A stretch of 20,260 bases of DNA from Atopostipes sp964624875 (GTDB lineage Bacteria; Bacillota; Bacilli; Lactobacillales; Carnobacteriaceae_A), in the NCBI GenBank assembly GCA_964624875.1, contig CAZUZA010000025.1, positions 1-20,260 of the forward strand, in the 5' to 3' direction. Under the pieces are notes generated by a model. That model had not been told where the DNA came from. It made no database searches and saw nothing but the letters and a program-made list of their open reading frames with translations. A program made the translations under genes and the position numbers. Shown here piece by piece: positions 1 through 5,781 of this stretch. Positions within the stretch are counted from its first letter, which is position 1. The number at the start of each line of letters is the position of its first letter.

Positions 1-1
1 A

Positions 2-130
2 TTTAGAGGACTAAATTTGAAAGATAAAATATTCATTTCTCAAATAAATAAAACGAAACTAAATAAAATACATATTACAAAACACGTATTTATAAAAGTG
101 AAACAGGATGAGCATGGCATTATATGGTAA
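2..130 (+). CDS. Possible 3' end of an upstream gene (partial)
   Basis: A reading frame is open from the left edge to a TAA at 128-130, giving 42 residues ending in DEHGIIW. In DNA this AT-rich, 42 codons without a stop is suggestive but not decisive. The visible part is basic (Lys-rich) with alternating hydrophobic residues, and I do not recognise a family. The first PurR-like box of the next gene starts one base after this stop, so the gene would end just before the regulatory region. It could also be a chance open frame. Confidence 0.35.
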   Translation, partial: FRGLNLKDKIFISQINKTKLNKIHITKHVFIKVKQDEHGIIW

Positions 131-174
131 AAAAACGAACATTAAATGATTAGGAATAAAAAACATTCGTAAAA
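131..174. promoter_or_regulatory. Pair of inverted PurR-box-like sites upstream of the BMP lipoprotein gene
   Basis: Box 1 is AAAAACGAACATTA at 131-144. Box 2, read on the minus strand of 161-174, is TTTTACGAATGTTT. Both contain the central CGAA of the Bacillus/Lactococcus PurBox, they face each other, and exactly 16 bases separate them. This matches the known arrangement of two inverted 14-bp PurBoxes 16-17 bases apart in B. subtilis. They end four bases before the -35 of the promoter at 179-206. The downstream gene encodes a purine-nucleoside-type binding protein, so PurR control makes sense. The assignment is from motif and context only. Confidence 0.6.
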
Positions 175-178
175 GGTG

Positions 179-206
179 TTGAATATTTATTCGTTTGTGC
201 TATTAT
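179..206 (+). promoter_or_regulatory. Sigma-A-type promoter of the BMP lipoprotein gene
   Basis: The -35 is TTGAAT (179-184) and the -10 is TATTAT (201-206), with a 16-base spacer. It lies about 50 bases upstream of the start codon and immediately downstream of the PurR-like boxes. Confidence 0.6.
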
Positions 207-255
207 ATTGAAGTCGCAAGATTAAAAGTATATTTAGAAAAGGAAGATTTAAATA

Positions 256-1341
256 ATGTCTATGTGGAAAAAAATGGCAATTTTTGGTACAACAACTTTA
301 GCTTTAGCAGCTTGTGGAAATGAAACAACTGAGCCAGCTGAAGAAACAGAAACACCAGATGAAACAGAAACAGCAGAAACACCAGAAGAAACAACTGATT
401 TTACAATTTCAATGGTTACAGATATGGGTGGGGTAGATGACCGTTCATTTAACCAATCTTCTTGGGAAGGTATGAAAGATTGGGCAGAAGAGAATAGCTT
501 AGATGAAGAAGCAGTTCGTTACTACCAATCAGATTCAGAAACTGATTTCATGCCAAACTTTAACTCAGCAATTACAGATGGATTTGACATTGTATTTGGT
601 ATTGGTTTCTTATTAGAAGATCCAGTTACTCAAATGTCATCACAATATCCTGAACAATTCTTCGGAATCGTAGATGCTGTTATTGAAGCACCAAACGTAG
701 CATCATTAAACTTCCGTGATCACGAAAACTCATACTTAGCAGGTATAGCTGCAGCTTTAACTTCACAAACAGGAAAAGTTGGTTTCATGGGTGGAATTAA
801 AGGTCCAGTTGTTGACCGTTTCCAAACAGGCTTTACAGCTGGAGTTTATTCTATTGATGAGTCAATCGACGTAGATGTTCAGTACGCAAACACATTTAGT
901 GACGCAGGTATTGGTCAACAAATCGCTGCTGCAATGTATACAAACGGTGCTGACGTCATTTTTCAAGCAGCTGGGGCAGCTGGTAACGGTGTATTTACAG
1001 AAGCACGTAACCGTATGGAAGCTGGATCAGATACTGACCTATGGGTTATCGGTGTAGACCGTGACCAGCACGAAGAAGGTAACTTCGACGGTGGTAACTT
1101 AACACTTGCATCAACTGTAAAACAAGTTGGTAACGCAGTTAAAAATGTTTCTAACGATGCAATGGAAGGTAACTTCCCAGGTGGAGAAGTTGTTTATTAC
1201 GGATTCGCTGAAGAAGGTATTGACTTTGTACAACACGGTAATATTTCAGACGAAAACTGGGCTTTAATTGAAGAAGCTCGTGAGAAAATTATAGATGGTG
1301 AATTAGAAGTTCCAGAATTCACTTATTCAAACGCTGAATAA
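256..1341 (+). CDS. BMP/PnrA-family nucleoside-binding lipoprotein
   Basis: This is the substrate-binding subunit of a BMP-family ABC importer, a family that binds purine nucleosides (PnrA, NupA/BmpA type) outside the membrane. A lipoprotein signal is visible: basic MWKK, a hydrophobic stretch, then the lipobox LAAC with the lipidated Cys at residue 20. An acidic Glu/Thr-rich linker (about residues 22-47) follows, as expected for a tethered binding protein. The BMP motif VTDMGGVDDRSFNQ opens the mature domain. The length (361) is normal for the family. The start at 256 is chosen because AAAGGAAG lies 9 bases upstream; ATG 262 would be too far. No permease or ATPase gene follows: a terminator comes directly after, so the transporter must be elsewhere. 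The PurR-like boxes upstream support a purine role. The exact ligand is inferred. Confidence 0.9.
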   Translation: MSMWKKMAIFGTTTLALAACGNETTEPAEETETPDETETAETPEETTDFTISMVTDMGGVDDRSFNQSSWEGMKDWAEENSLDEEAVRYYQSDSETDFMPNFNSAITDGFDIVFGIGFLLEDPVTQMSSQYPEQFFGIVDAVIEAPNVASLNFRDHENSYLAGIAAALTSQTGKVGFMGGIKGPVVDRFQTGFTAGVYSIDESIDVDVQYANTFSDAGIGQQIAAAMYTNGADVIFQAAGAAGNGVFTEARNRMEAGSDTDLWVIGVDRDQHEEGNFDGGNLTLASTVKQVGNAVKNVSNDAMEGNFPGGEVVYYGFAEEGIDFVQHGNISDENWALIEEAREKIIDGELEVPEFTYSNAE

Positions 1342-1384
1342 TTTTCAAATAAAACAAACGTATTTTCAAAGATTCAAACCAAAT

Positions 1385-1431
1385 ATCCATCAACCCATCT
1401 TAAGTGATGTGTTGGTGGATTTTTTATTTTT
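1385..1431 (+). terminator. Rho-independent terminator after the BMP lipoprotein gene
   Basis: A 15-bp imperfect stem (arms 1385-1399 and 1406-1420, one G-U pair and one mismatch) is followed by a T-rich run. It ends the lipoprotein gene as a single-gene unit. Confidence 0.85.
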
Positions 1432-1468
1432 CCAAGCTAGAACAGCCAGAAATATAATCAACACTTTA

Positions 1469-1498
1469 TTTAATAATTCATAAATTGTCTAGTATAAT
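1469..1498 (+). promoter_or_regulatory. Probable promoter of fabK
   Basis: A perfect -10 TATAAT lies at 1493-1498. A poor -35 (TTTAAT or TTAATA, around 1469-1475) is at acceptable spacing. No FabT-type palindrome was recognised near it. Confidence 0.45.
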
Positions 1499-1538
1499 AT
1501 GGTTATAGAAAAGAATGACAAAGAAGGGTGTGAATTGA

Positions 1539-2498
1539 TTGAAAACAAGCATTACAGAAATGTTAGGGATTCAATATCCTATTTTTGCAGGTGCGATGGC
1601 TCATGTTAGTGATCCGGATTTAGTGAGTGCAGTTTCGAATGCAGGGGGCTTAGGCATACTAGCGACTGGTGGAGATACAGCCGAACAAGTCAAAGAAAAA
1701 GTGGAAGCAACTTTTTCCAAAACGGAGCAACCATTTGCAGTGAATTTGTATTTGCTAAATCCGAACATAGAAGAAGTAGTCGAGTATTTAATGGAATCAG
1801 GCGTAAAAATAATTACTACTGGTGCCGGCACACCAAAACGTTATATTCCAAAGTTTAAAGAGAAGGGCATAAAAGTTATCCCCGTAGTACCATCTGTTAG
1901 AATAGCGAAAAAGATGGAGGAATCTGGCGCAGATGCCGTCATCGTTGAAGGAATGGAAGCCGGAGGACATATTGGGAAATCAACCACAATGACGTTGATA
2001 CCTCAAGTAGTCGATGCGCTTCATATTCCCGTAATTGCGGCTGGTGGCATTGCTGATAGTAGAGGGATGGCTGCAGCAATCATGCTCGGCGCAGAAGCCG
2101 TACAAATCGGTACACGATTTATAGTAGCGAAAGAATCGAATGTTCATCCAGCTTTTAAAGAAAAGATCCTCAATGCAGGAGATACAGAAACCGTTATTAC
2201 TGGAAATATATTGGGACATTCTGTACGATTAATACGGAATCAATTAACAACCGATTTTATTGAAAAAGAAAAAGCCTTATTGATTCAAAACAGCAAAGAT
2301 TTATCCGAGTTAAATATGGTAGCGGATGGATCTTTACAAAGAGCCGTCTTTGAAGGTGACACGATATATGGTTCGCTAATGGCCGGTCAAATTGCTGGTT
2401 TGGTTCGTAAGGAAGAAACAAGTGAAGAAATCATTTTAGATATCATGGAAGATTTGCAAAGTACGATTTCAAATAAATTAACATATTTCAACCAATAA
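1539..2498 (+). CDS. fabK: Enoyl-ACP reductase II (FabK)
   Basis: An FMN-dependent TIM-barrel enoyl-ACP reductase of the nitronate monooxygenase superfamily; in FabK it catalyses the last reduction in each cycle of fatty acid elongation in the cytosol. The sequence matches streptococcal FabK closely from the N-terminus: YPIFAGAMAHV, the VIPVVPSV strand, EGMEAGGHIGK with the catalytic His at residue 144 (the same number as in S. pneumoniae FabK), then GGIADSRG and GAEAVQIGTRF for FMN phosphate binding. Length 319 is typical. The start is TTG at 1539, with AGAAGGG 9-16 bases upstream, and it places MKTSITE exactly where homologues begin. No other fab genes are beside it, unlike the usual streptococcal fab cluster, so it may supply or supplement elongation from a separate locus. 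Nitronate monooxygenase is the main alternative but fits less well. Confidence 0.9.
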   Translation: MKTSITEMLGIQYPIFAGAMAHVSDPDLVSAVSNAGGLGILATGGDTAEQVKEKVEATFSKTEQPFAVNLYLLNPNIEEVVEYLMESGVKIITTGAGTPKRYIPKFKEKGIKVIPVVPSVRIAKKMEESGADAVIVEGMEAGGHIGKSTTMTLIPQVVDALHIPVIAAGGIADSRGMAAAIMLGAEAVQIGTRFIVAKESNVHPAFKEKILNAGDTETVITGNILGHSVRLIRNQLTTDFIEKEKALLIQNSKDLSELNMVADGSLQRAVFEGDTIYGSLMAGQIAGLVRKEETSEEIILDIMEDLQSTISNKLTYFNQ

Positions 2499-2509
2499 AA
2501 GGAGGAAGT

Positions 2510-2533
2510 AATCATACGTTCGTCGTATGGATT
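2510..2533 (+). promoter_or_regulatory. Hairpin between the Shine-Dalgarno and the start of the small membrane protein
   Basis: CATACG (2513-2518) and CGTATG (2524-2529) form a perfect 6-bp stem with a 5-base loop. The stem extends with AAT/ATT pairs and one bulge to 2510-2533. The strong GGAGG at 2501-2505 lies before it and the ATG at 2543 after it. Folding would bring the two to a normal distance. Confidence 0.5.
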
Positions 2534-2542
2534 ACGAAATAT

Positions 2543-2671
2543 ATGAAAAAATCACGTTCAGAATTAATCGAAACTATTCGTCTAGTTACTTCAGTCGTAA
2601 CACTAGTCCTAACAATTGTCAGTTTAGTCCGTGGATTTATGGATTGGCAAGATCGTTTTGACACAAATTAA
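2543..2671 (+). CDS. Small single-pass membrane protein, 42 residues (unknown)
   Basis: It starts MKKSRSELIETIRL and continues with a hydrophobic helix (about residues 14-29, rich in Val, Leu, Ile and Thr), then a short polar tail ending in RFDTN. This is the profile of a small N-in membrane protein. It lies between fabK (44 bases upstream) and the thioredoxin-like gene (32 bases downstream) on the same strand, with no terminator on either side, so it probably shares their transcript. The nearest good Shine-Dalgarno (GGAGG at 2501) is about 37 bases from the ATG, too far unless the intervening hairpin is folded. A competing ATG at 2527 opens another frame, but that product is not hydrophobic and looks random. 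No family recognised. Confidence 0.6.
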   Translation: MKKSRSELIETIRLVTSVVTLVLTIVSLVRGFMDWQDRFDTN

Positions 2672-2703
2672 CATGAGATAAATTAATCAATGGAGGAATA
2701 TAC

Positions 2704-3087
2704 ATGTCAGGTTTAACAAAAGAAGAAGAAATAAATGAGTATTTAGAACAAGTAAAAATATTTGAAGAAATAACTCCTGAAAAAGCAGAAGCATTGCTTG
2801 AGGCAAAAGAGGGACATACCATTTATATTGGTCGTGAAACATGTTCTTATTCACGCCGTTTCGTTAGAAAGTTAAGTAAACTAGCTGAAGAAGAGCAATT
2901 AACTGTACATTATATCCACTCTAAAAACCCAGATTTCACAGATGAAATTAAAGCATTTAGAGACAAATATGATGTACCAACTGTACCAGGGTTATTGTAT
3001 TCTTCGGATTCATCTGGTATTGTAGTTAAATGTGATAGTTCACTAGAACCAGAAGAAATTAAAGAAATTCTTGAAATAACTAAATAA
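2704..3087 (+). CDS. Thioredoxin-like protein of the PedC / bacteriocin-accessory type
   Basis: A 127-residue cytoplasmic thioredoxin-fold protein. An acidic N-terminal helix (residues 1-35) precedes the strand TIYIGRETC, which leads into the active site C47-S-Y-S50; the cis-proline loop is VPTVPG, and a final helix ends the fold. This layout is that of the small proteins annotated as bacteriocin transport accessory (PedC, BrcD), many of which occur away from bacteriocin genes. Here the second active-site Cys is Ser, so the protein cannot form the usual CxxC disulphide; a further Cys lies near residue 110 (VVKCDSS). GGAGG at 2692-2696 precedes the ATG at good spacing. No bacteriocin gene was found nearby. 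A general thiol-redox role is inferred; the substrate is unknown. Confidence 0.75.
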   Translation: MSGLTKEEEINEYLEQVKIFEEITPEKAEALLEAKEGHTIYIGRETCSYSRRFVRKLSKLAEEEQLTVHYIHSKNPDFTDEIKAFRDKYDVPTVPGLLYSSDSSGIVVKCDSSLEPEEIKEILEITK

Positions 3088-3103
3088 TCATTCAACAACC
3101 CTT

Positions 3104-3138
3104 AAAGCCTAGTCTATAATGCTAGAATGGGCTTTTTT
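3104..3138 (+). terminator. Weak rho-independent terminator after the thioredoxin-like gene
   Basis: AAAGCC (3104-3109) pairs with GGCTTT (3130-3135), with inner TAG/CTA pairing possible, followed by a run of six T. The stem is short and interrupted, so readthrough is likely. Confidence 0.5.
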
Positions 3139-3165
3139 CTTGCGTCAAATCAAACTTTAACGTAT

Positions 3166-3174
3166 TGTTATACT
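3166..3174 (+). promoter_or_regulatory. Extended -10 promoter of the DUF2969 gene
   Basis: TG-T-TATACT (3166-3174) fits the extended -10 class; no convincing -35 was seen. It lies 32 bases before the ATG at 3207, which supports that start over the in-frame TTG at 3165. Confidence 0.5.
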
Positions 3175-3206
3175 ATAGATTTTTAATAATGAAAGTTGGG
3201 AAGCAT

Positions 3207-3437
3207 ATGGCTCGTAAAAAGAAAAATGAAGAAGTATCAATTGTTGCAACATCAAAGGATTCAGATGTCGTAACGGATTTACAAGTACTTGTTGGCGATA
3301 AAAAAATTGGTGAAGTTTACCAAGGAGAAGAAGATCGTCATTTTCAAGTAACGAACGTAAAAAATGATAAAGGAACAGCATTATCTATTGAAGATGCAGT
3401 TCAATCAATTATTGCTGATTATAACTTACATAAATAG
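3207..3437 (+). CDS. DUF2969 family protein
   Basis: A 76-residue cytoplasmic protein of unknown function. It begins with a basic MARKKK stretch, then runs of beta-strand-like sequence (VLVGDKKIGEV, HFQVTNV), and ends with a helix and the family-typical YNLH. This is the DUF2969 pattern, found mainly in Lactobacillales. The ATG at 3207 is preferred because it gives the family length and N-terminus; an in-frame TTG at 3165 would lie inside the -10 element. The Shine-Dalgarno before 3207 is weak (TTGGGAAG). YihY and GcvH follow on the same strand with no terminator between, so the three may be co-transcribed. Function unknown. Confidence 0.8.
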   Translation: MARKKKNEEVSIVATSKDSDVVTDLQVLVGDKKIGEVYQGEEDRHFQVTNVKNDKGTALSIEDAVQSIIADYNLHK

Positions 3438-3453
3438 AATAGTTTAAATCAGT

Positions 3454-3475
3454 TTCCTTTATTTACAGAAAGGAA
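3454..3475 (+). promoter_or_regulatory. Hairpin that pairs the Shine-Dalgarno of the YihY gene
   Basis: TTCCTTT (3454-3460) is the exact complement of AAAGGAA (3469-3475), which is the ribosome binding site for the ATG at 3483. A 7-bp, 8-base-loop hairpin would hide the site. It is AT-rich and so only marginally stable. Confidence 0.35.
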
Positions 3476-3482
3476 GAAATGT

Positions 3483-4445
3483 ATGGAAAATAGCGTAACG
3501 AAAAAGTACTCTATTATTGATGCGATAAAAATAATAATAGATAACTGGACGAGAGCTTCAATTATGCAAGGAGCAGCAGAGATGGCTTATTATTTACTGC
3601 TTTCTTTAATTCCTATCCTGCTGGTTGTTGCAAATATTATTCCATTACTACCAATCGATACCAATCAGGTATTATCCTTGCTAGAACAAGCTTTTCCAGT
3701 AGATATTGCGCAAATCATTATGCCCATCGTAACGGATTACTTAAATAGTGGGAGTGGTGGTGCTATTTCACTAGGTTTGTTAGCCTCGATTTGGTCAGCA
3801 AGTAACGTCTTTTCGACAATGAGGAGAGTTTTAGATGAAGTATATGGAGCAGAAGCTAAAAAGAATTTCCTGATTGCACGCGCTTTATCTTTGTTGATTA
3901 TGATCGCGATATTGGGCATTGTTGGAGCGGCTGTATTTGTCTTTGTTTTTGGAGAACAAATATTAAGCTTCATAACAGATTTGTTTGAAATAAATTTACC
4001 GTTTATTCAACAAATATTGCAACTAAGATGGATTGCATTACCGGTTATCCTCTTTGGAGTTGGCATTATTATTTATGATTTAGTTCCTAACCACCATCTT
4101 TCAATAAAATATGCGATACCTGGAACAGTATTTATGCTTTTAGGCTTATTGCTTTTATCAGAGTTCTTTTCGATAGCTACACGATTTATGGGTGGAGATG
4201 CCGTCGCAAATCAAACACTTGGTGGTTTTGTTGTGTTAATGCTTTTCCTATACTTAGCCAATGTGATTATTTTATTCGGCGCGTTATTGAATACATTAAC
4301 CTTCGAAATTAAAAATGGGCAATCCGTATTGGAATATGAAAGTGAATTGTTGAAAAAAGAGCAATTAGAGGAATCCGATTATAAAGGCTATCCAGATGAG
4401 ACGGATACCGTCTTACTAAAAAGAAAGCTTTATAAAATTAGGTAA
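3483..4445 (+). CDS. YihY/BrkB-family integral membrane protein
   Basis: A 320-residue polytopic inner-membrane protein of the YihY/UPF0761 family, once mislabelled ribonuclease BN; a transport or envelope role is suspected but the family has no firm function. About six hydrophobic segments are visible: near residues 35-58, 93-108, 132-155, 178-198, 212-232 and 245-270. Family signatures include QGAAEMAYYLLLSLIP at the first membrane entry and the SIWSASNVFSTMRRVLDEVYG motif after the second. A charged cytoplasmic tail of about 45 residues closes the protein. AAAGGAAG lies 7 bases before the ATG. The gcvH-like ribosome binding site begins six bases after its stop, so the pair is very likely co-translated. 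Confidence 0.88.
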   Translation: MENSVTKKYSIIDAIKIIIDNWTRASIMQGAAEMAYYLLLSLIPILLVVANIIPLLPIDTNQVLSLLEQAFPVDIAQIIMPIVTDYLNSGSGGAISLGLLASIWSASNVFSTMRRVLDEVYGAEAKKNFLIARALSLLIMIAILGIVGAAVFVFVFGEQILSFITDLFEINLPFIQQILQLRWIALPVILFGVGIIIYDLVPNHHLSIKYAIPGTVFMLLGLLLLSEFFSIATRFMGGDAVANQTLGGFVVLMLFLYLANVIILFGALLNTLTFEIKNGQSVLEYESELLKKEQLEESDYKGYPDETDTVLLKRKLYKIR

Positions 4446-4466
4446 CAGTTGAAGGAGAGAAGAAGG

Positions 4467-4841
4467 ATGACGATTAAATATACACAATCAGGCTTGTGGA
4501 TTGAAAAAATTGATGACAATGTACGCATTGGATTATCTGAAAAAGGACAAGATGATGTTGGTGAGGTCCTGTATGTTGATCTACCAAAATTTAATGATAA
4601 ATTAAATGATGGTGACAACTTACTAGGCGTTGAAGGTGCGAAAGCCGTTACTGAAATCACTGCTCCAGTTAGTGGCGACATTGTAAGTGTTCATAATGAA
4701 TTAGAAGATAACTTTAGTTTATTAAACTCTGACAAAAGAGAAGAAAACTGGATCGTTGAGTTAACGAATGTATTAGGATTTAACTCTGCTGAATTAAGTG
4801 ACGACCCATGGTTTGGCGCACCTAAATCAGAAACAGAATAA
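4467..4841 (+). CDS. gcvH: Glycine cleavage H-like lipoyl carrier protein
   Basis: A 124-residue lipoyl-domain protein. The barrel is recognisable from YTQSGLWIEKIDDNVRIGLS through the lipoyl hairpin GVEGAK(59)AVTE to APVSGDIV and the C-terminal DDPWF. Lys59 is the predicted lipoylated residue. GcvH shuttles the aminomethyl group in glycine cleavage, and in Firmicutes it also serves as the assembly point from which lipoate is relayed to other dehydrogenases. No gcvT, gcvP or lipoate ligase gene is nearby, so the relay or a stand-alone role is more plausible here than glycine cleavage, but partners may lie elsewhere. The ATG at 4467 with AAGGAG 9 bases upstream is preferred over the in-frame TTG at 4449, which sits next to the Shine-Dalgarno. 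Confidence 0.85.
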   Translation: MTIKYTQSGLWIEKIDDNVRIGLSEKGQDDVGEVLYVDLPKFNDKLNDGDNLLGVEGAKAVTEITAPVSGDIVSVHNELEDNFSLLNSDKREENWIVELTNVLGFNSAELSDDPWFGAPKSETE

Positions 4842-4855
4842 AAATTTAAAATATA

Positions 4856-4887
4856 AAGGCTTACCGAAAAATCGGTAGGCCTTTTTA
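4856..4887 (+). terminator. Rho-independent terminator between convergent genes
   Basis: A 12-bp stem with one G-U pair (arms 4856-4867 and 4872-4883), a 4-base loop and a T run. It ends the DUF2969-YihY-GcvH unit. An A-rich stretch on the other side may let it also serve the minus-strand hydrolase gene. Confidence 0.9.
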
Positions 4888-4895
4888 ATTCTTCT

Positions 4896-5618
4896 TTATT
4901 CTTTTATTGAAGCGATGAACAATTCAAAAATATTTTGACTTTCAGGATAATTTTCCGTCAACACTTCAGGATGCCATTGAACAGCAATGACTTTCTGCTT
5001 CGAGTCAACACTTTCAAAGGCTTCAATAATTTTATCTTTAGACCAAGCAACCGGTCGGAAAACATCGGCTAAGTCTTTTACAGCTTGATGGTGGTAAGAG
5101 TTGATGACAGTAGAAGTTCCTAAACTCTTTCCAACCAGTGATTCTTCGTCTATTTTAATAGAGTGTGTTGGGAAATCCCAATAGGTTGGTTGTACATGAT
5201 TAACCTCTAAACCAGAATAGTAGGACAAGTCTTGGTATAAAGTTCCACCAAAAGCTACGTTTAAGAGTTGTAAGCCTCGGCATAATCCTAAAATGGGTTT
5301 CTTTTGCTTCCAAGCCTCTTTGATTAATGCCAATTCAAAGTCATCTCTTCGAGGATCGATTCTACCAATCTTTAAAATCGGTTCTTCACCATATAATAAT
5401 GGATTAACATCTGCACCACCCGTTAATACAATCGCATCAACTTTGTCCACATACTCTTTCGCATCTTCTGGATTGGTCAATGGAATGATTACCGGTAAAG
5501 CACCAGCTTTTTGAATAGCTGTCGTAATCGATTTTGGTGCTTGATTAATTTCAAAGTCCAATAAATGATTATCAATCTTAGTTAAAAAATATCCTGCAAC
5601 ACCTACTAAAGGTTTCAT
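4896..5618 (-). CDS. Gamma-glutamyl-gamma-aminobutyrate hydrolase-like class I glutamine amidotransferase
   Basis: A 240-residue cytoplasmic hydrolase of the peptidase C26 family, whose PuuD member cleaves gamma-glutamyl bonds. The catalytic Cys is residue 113 in GLCRG, and the His/Glu pair is residues 216 and 218 in QWHPE. The oxyanion region TGGADVNP (66-73) and the N-terminal GVAGY are also conserved. The family members differ in substrate: gamma-glutamyl-GABA, other gamma-glutamyl amines, or poly-gamma-glutamyl chains. No putrescine pathway gene is nearby, so the substrate is not assigned. AAAGGATG precedes the ATG. It is divergent from the RtcB gene, and the shared 160-base spacer contains two dyads over its putative promoter. 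Confidence 0.85.
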   Translation of the reverse strand: MKPLVGVAGYFLTKIDNHLLDFEINQAPKSITTAIQKAGALPVIIPLTNPEDAKEYVDKVDAIVLTGGADVNPLLYGEEPILKIGRIDPRRDDFELALIKEAWKQKKPILGLCRGLQLLNVAFGGTLYQDLSYYSGLEVNHVQPTYWDFPTHSIKIDEESLVGKSLGTSTVINSYHHQAVKDLADVFRPVAWSKDKIIEAFESVDSKQKVIAVQWHPEVLTENYPESQNIFELFIASIKE

Positions 5619-5652
5619 TATTTACATCATCCTTTCAAACGATTAAATGTAT

Positions 5653-5688
5653 CTTACTATAAGTAAGTTATTAGTTCGAGTGAACTAA
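5653..5688. promoter_or_regulatory. Two adjacent dyads over the promoter of the amidotransferase-like gene
   Basis: TTAGTTC-gagt-GAACTAA (5671-5688) is a perfect 7-bp inverted repeat, and CTTAC-tataa-GTAAG (5653-5667) is a perfect 5-bp one. On the minus strand two promoter readings are possible: TTCACT (5679-5684) with TATAGT (5656-5661), or TTGTGA (5691-5696) with TAATAA (5668-5673), each with a 17-base spacer. Either way the larger dyad overlaps promoter elements, as an operator would. The regulator is unknown. Confidence 0.4.
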
Positions 5689-5718
5689 ATTCACAAAAAG
5701 AATCGATAACAAAAAAAT

Positions 5719-5747
5719 TTCAAACGAACCACGATATAAGCTACAAT
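5719..5747 (+). promoter_or_regulatory. Putative promoter of the rtcB-like gene
   Basis: The -10 is TACAAT (5742-5747) and a weak -35 TTCAAA (5719-5724) lies 17 bases upstream. It is about 35 bases before the start codon. Confidence 0.4.
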
Positions 5748-5781
5748 AGAGAAGAAAGATAAAGCATATAGGAGGATTAAT

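Noticed and set aside
875..1057. Plus-strand open frame inside the BMP lipoprotein gene
   Set aside because: It is out of frame with a well-conserved gene, and has no ribosome binding site or recognisable product.
2527..2661. Alternative reading frame starting at ATG 2527 between fabK and the thioredoxin-like gene
   Set aside because: Its product has no hydrophobic segment or recognisable pattern and its start falls in the hairpin stem; the frame from 2543 encodes a convincing membrane helix.
3165..3206. Upstream in-frame TTG start for the DUF2969 protein, adding 14 residues
   Set aside because: It lies inside the extended -10 element and lacks a ribosome binding site; the ATG at 3207 gives the family N-terminus.
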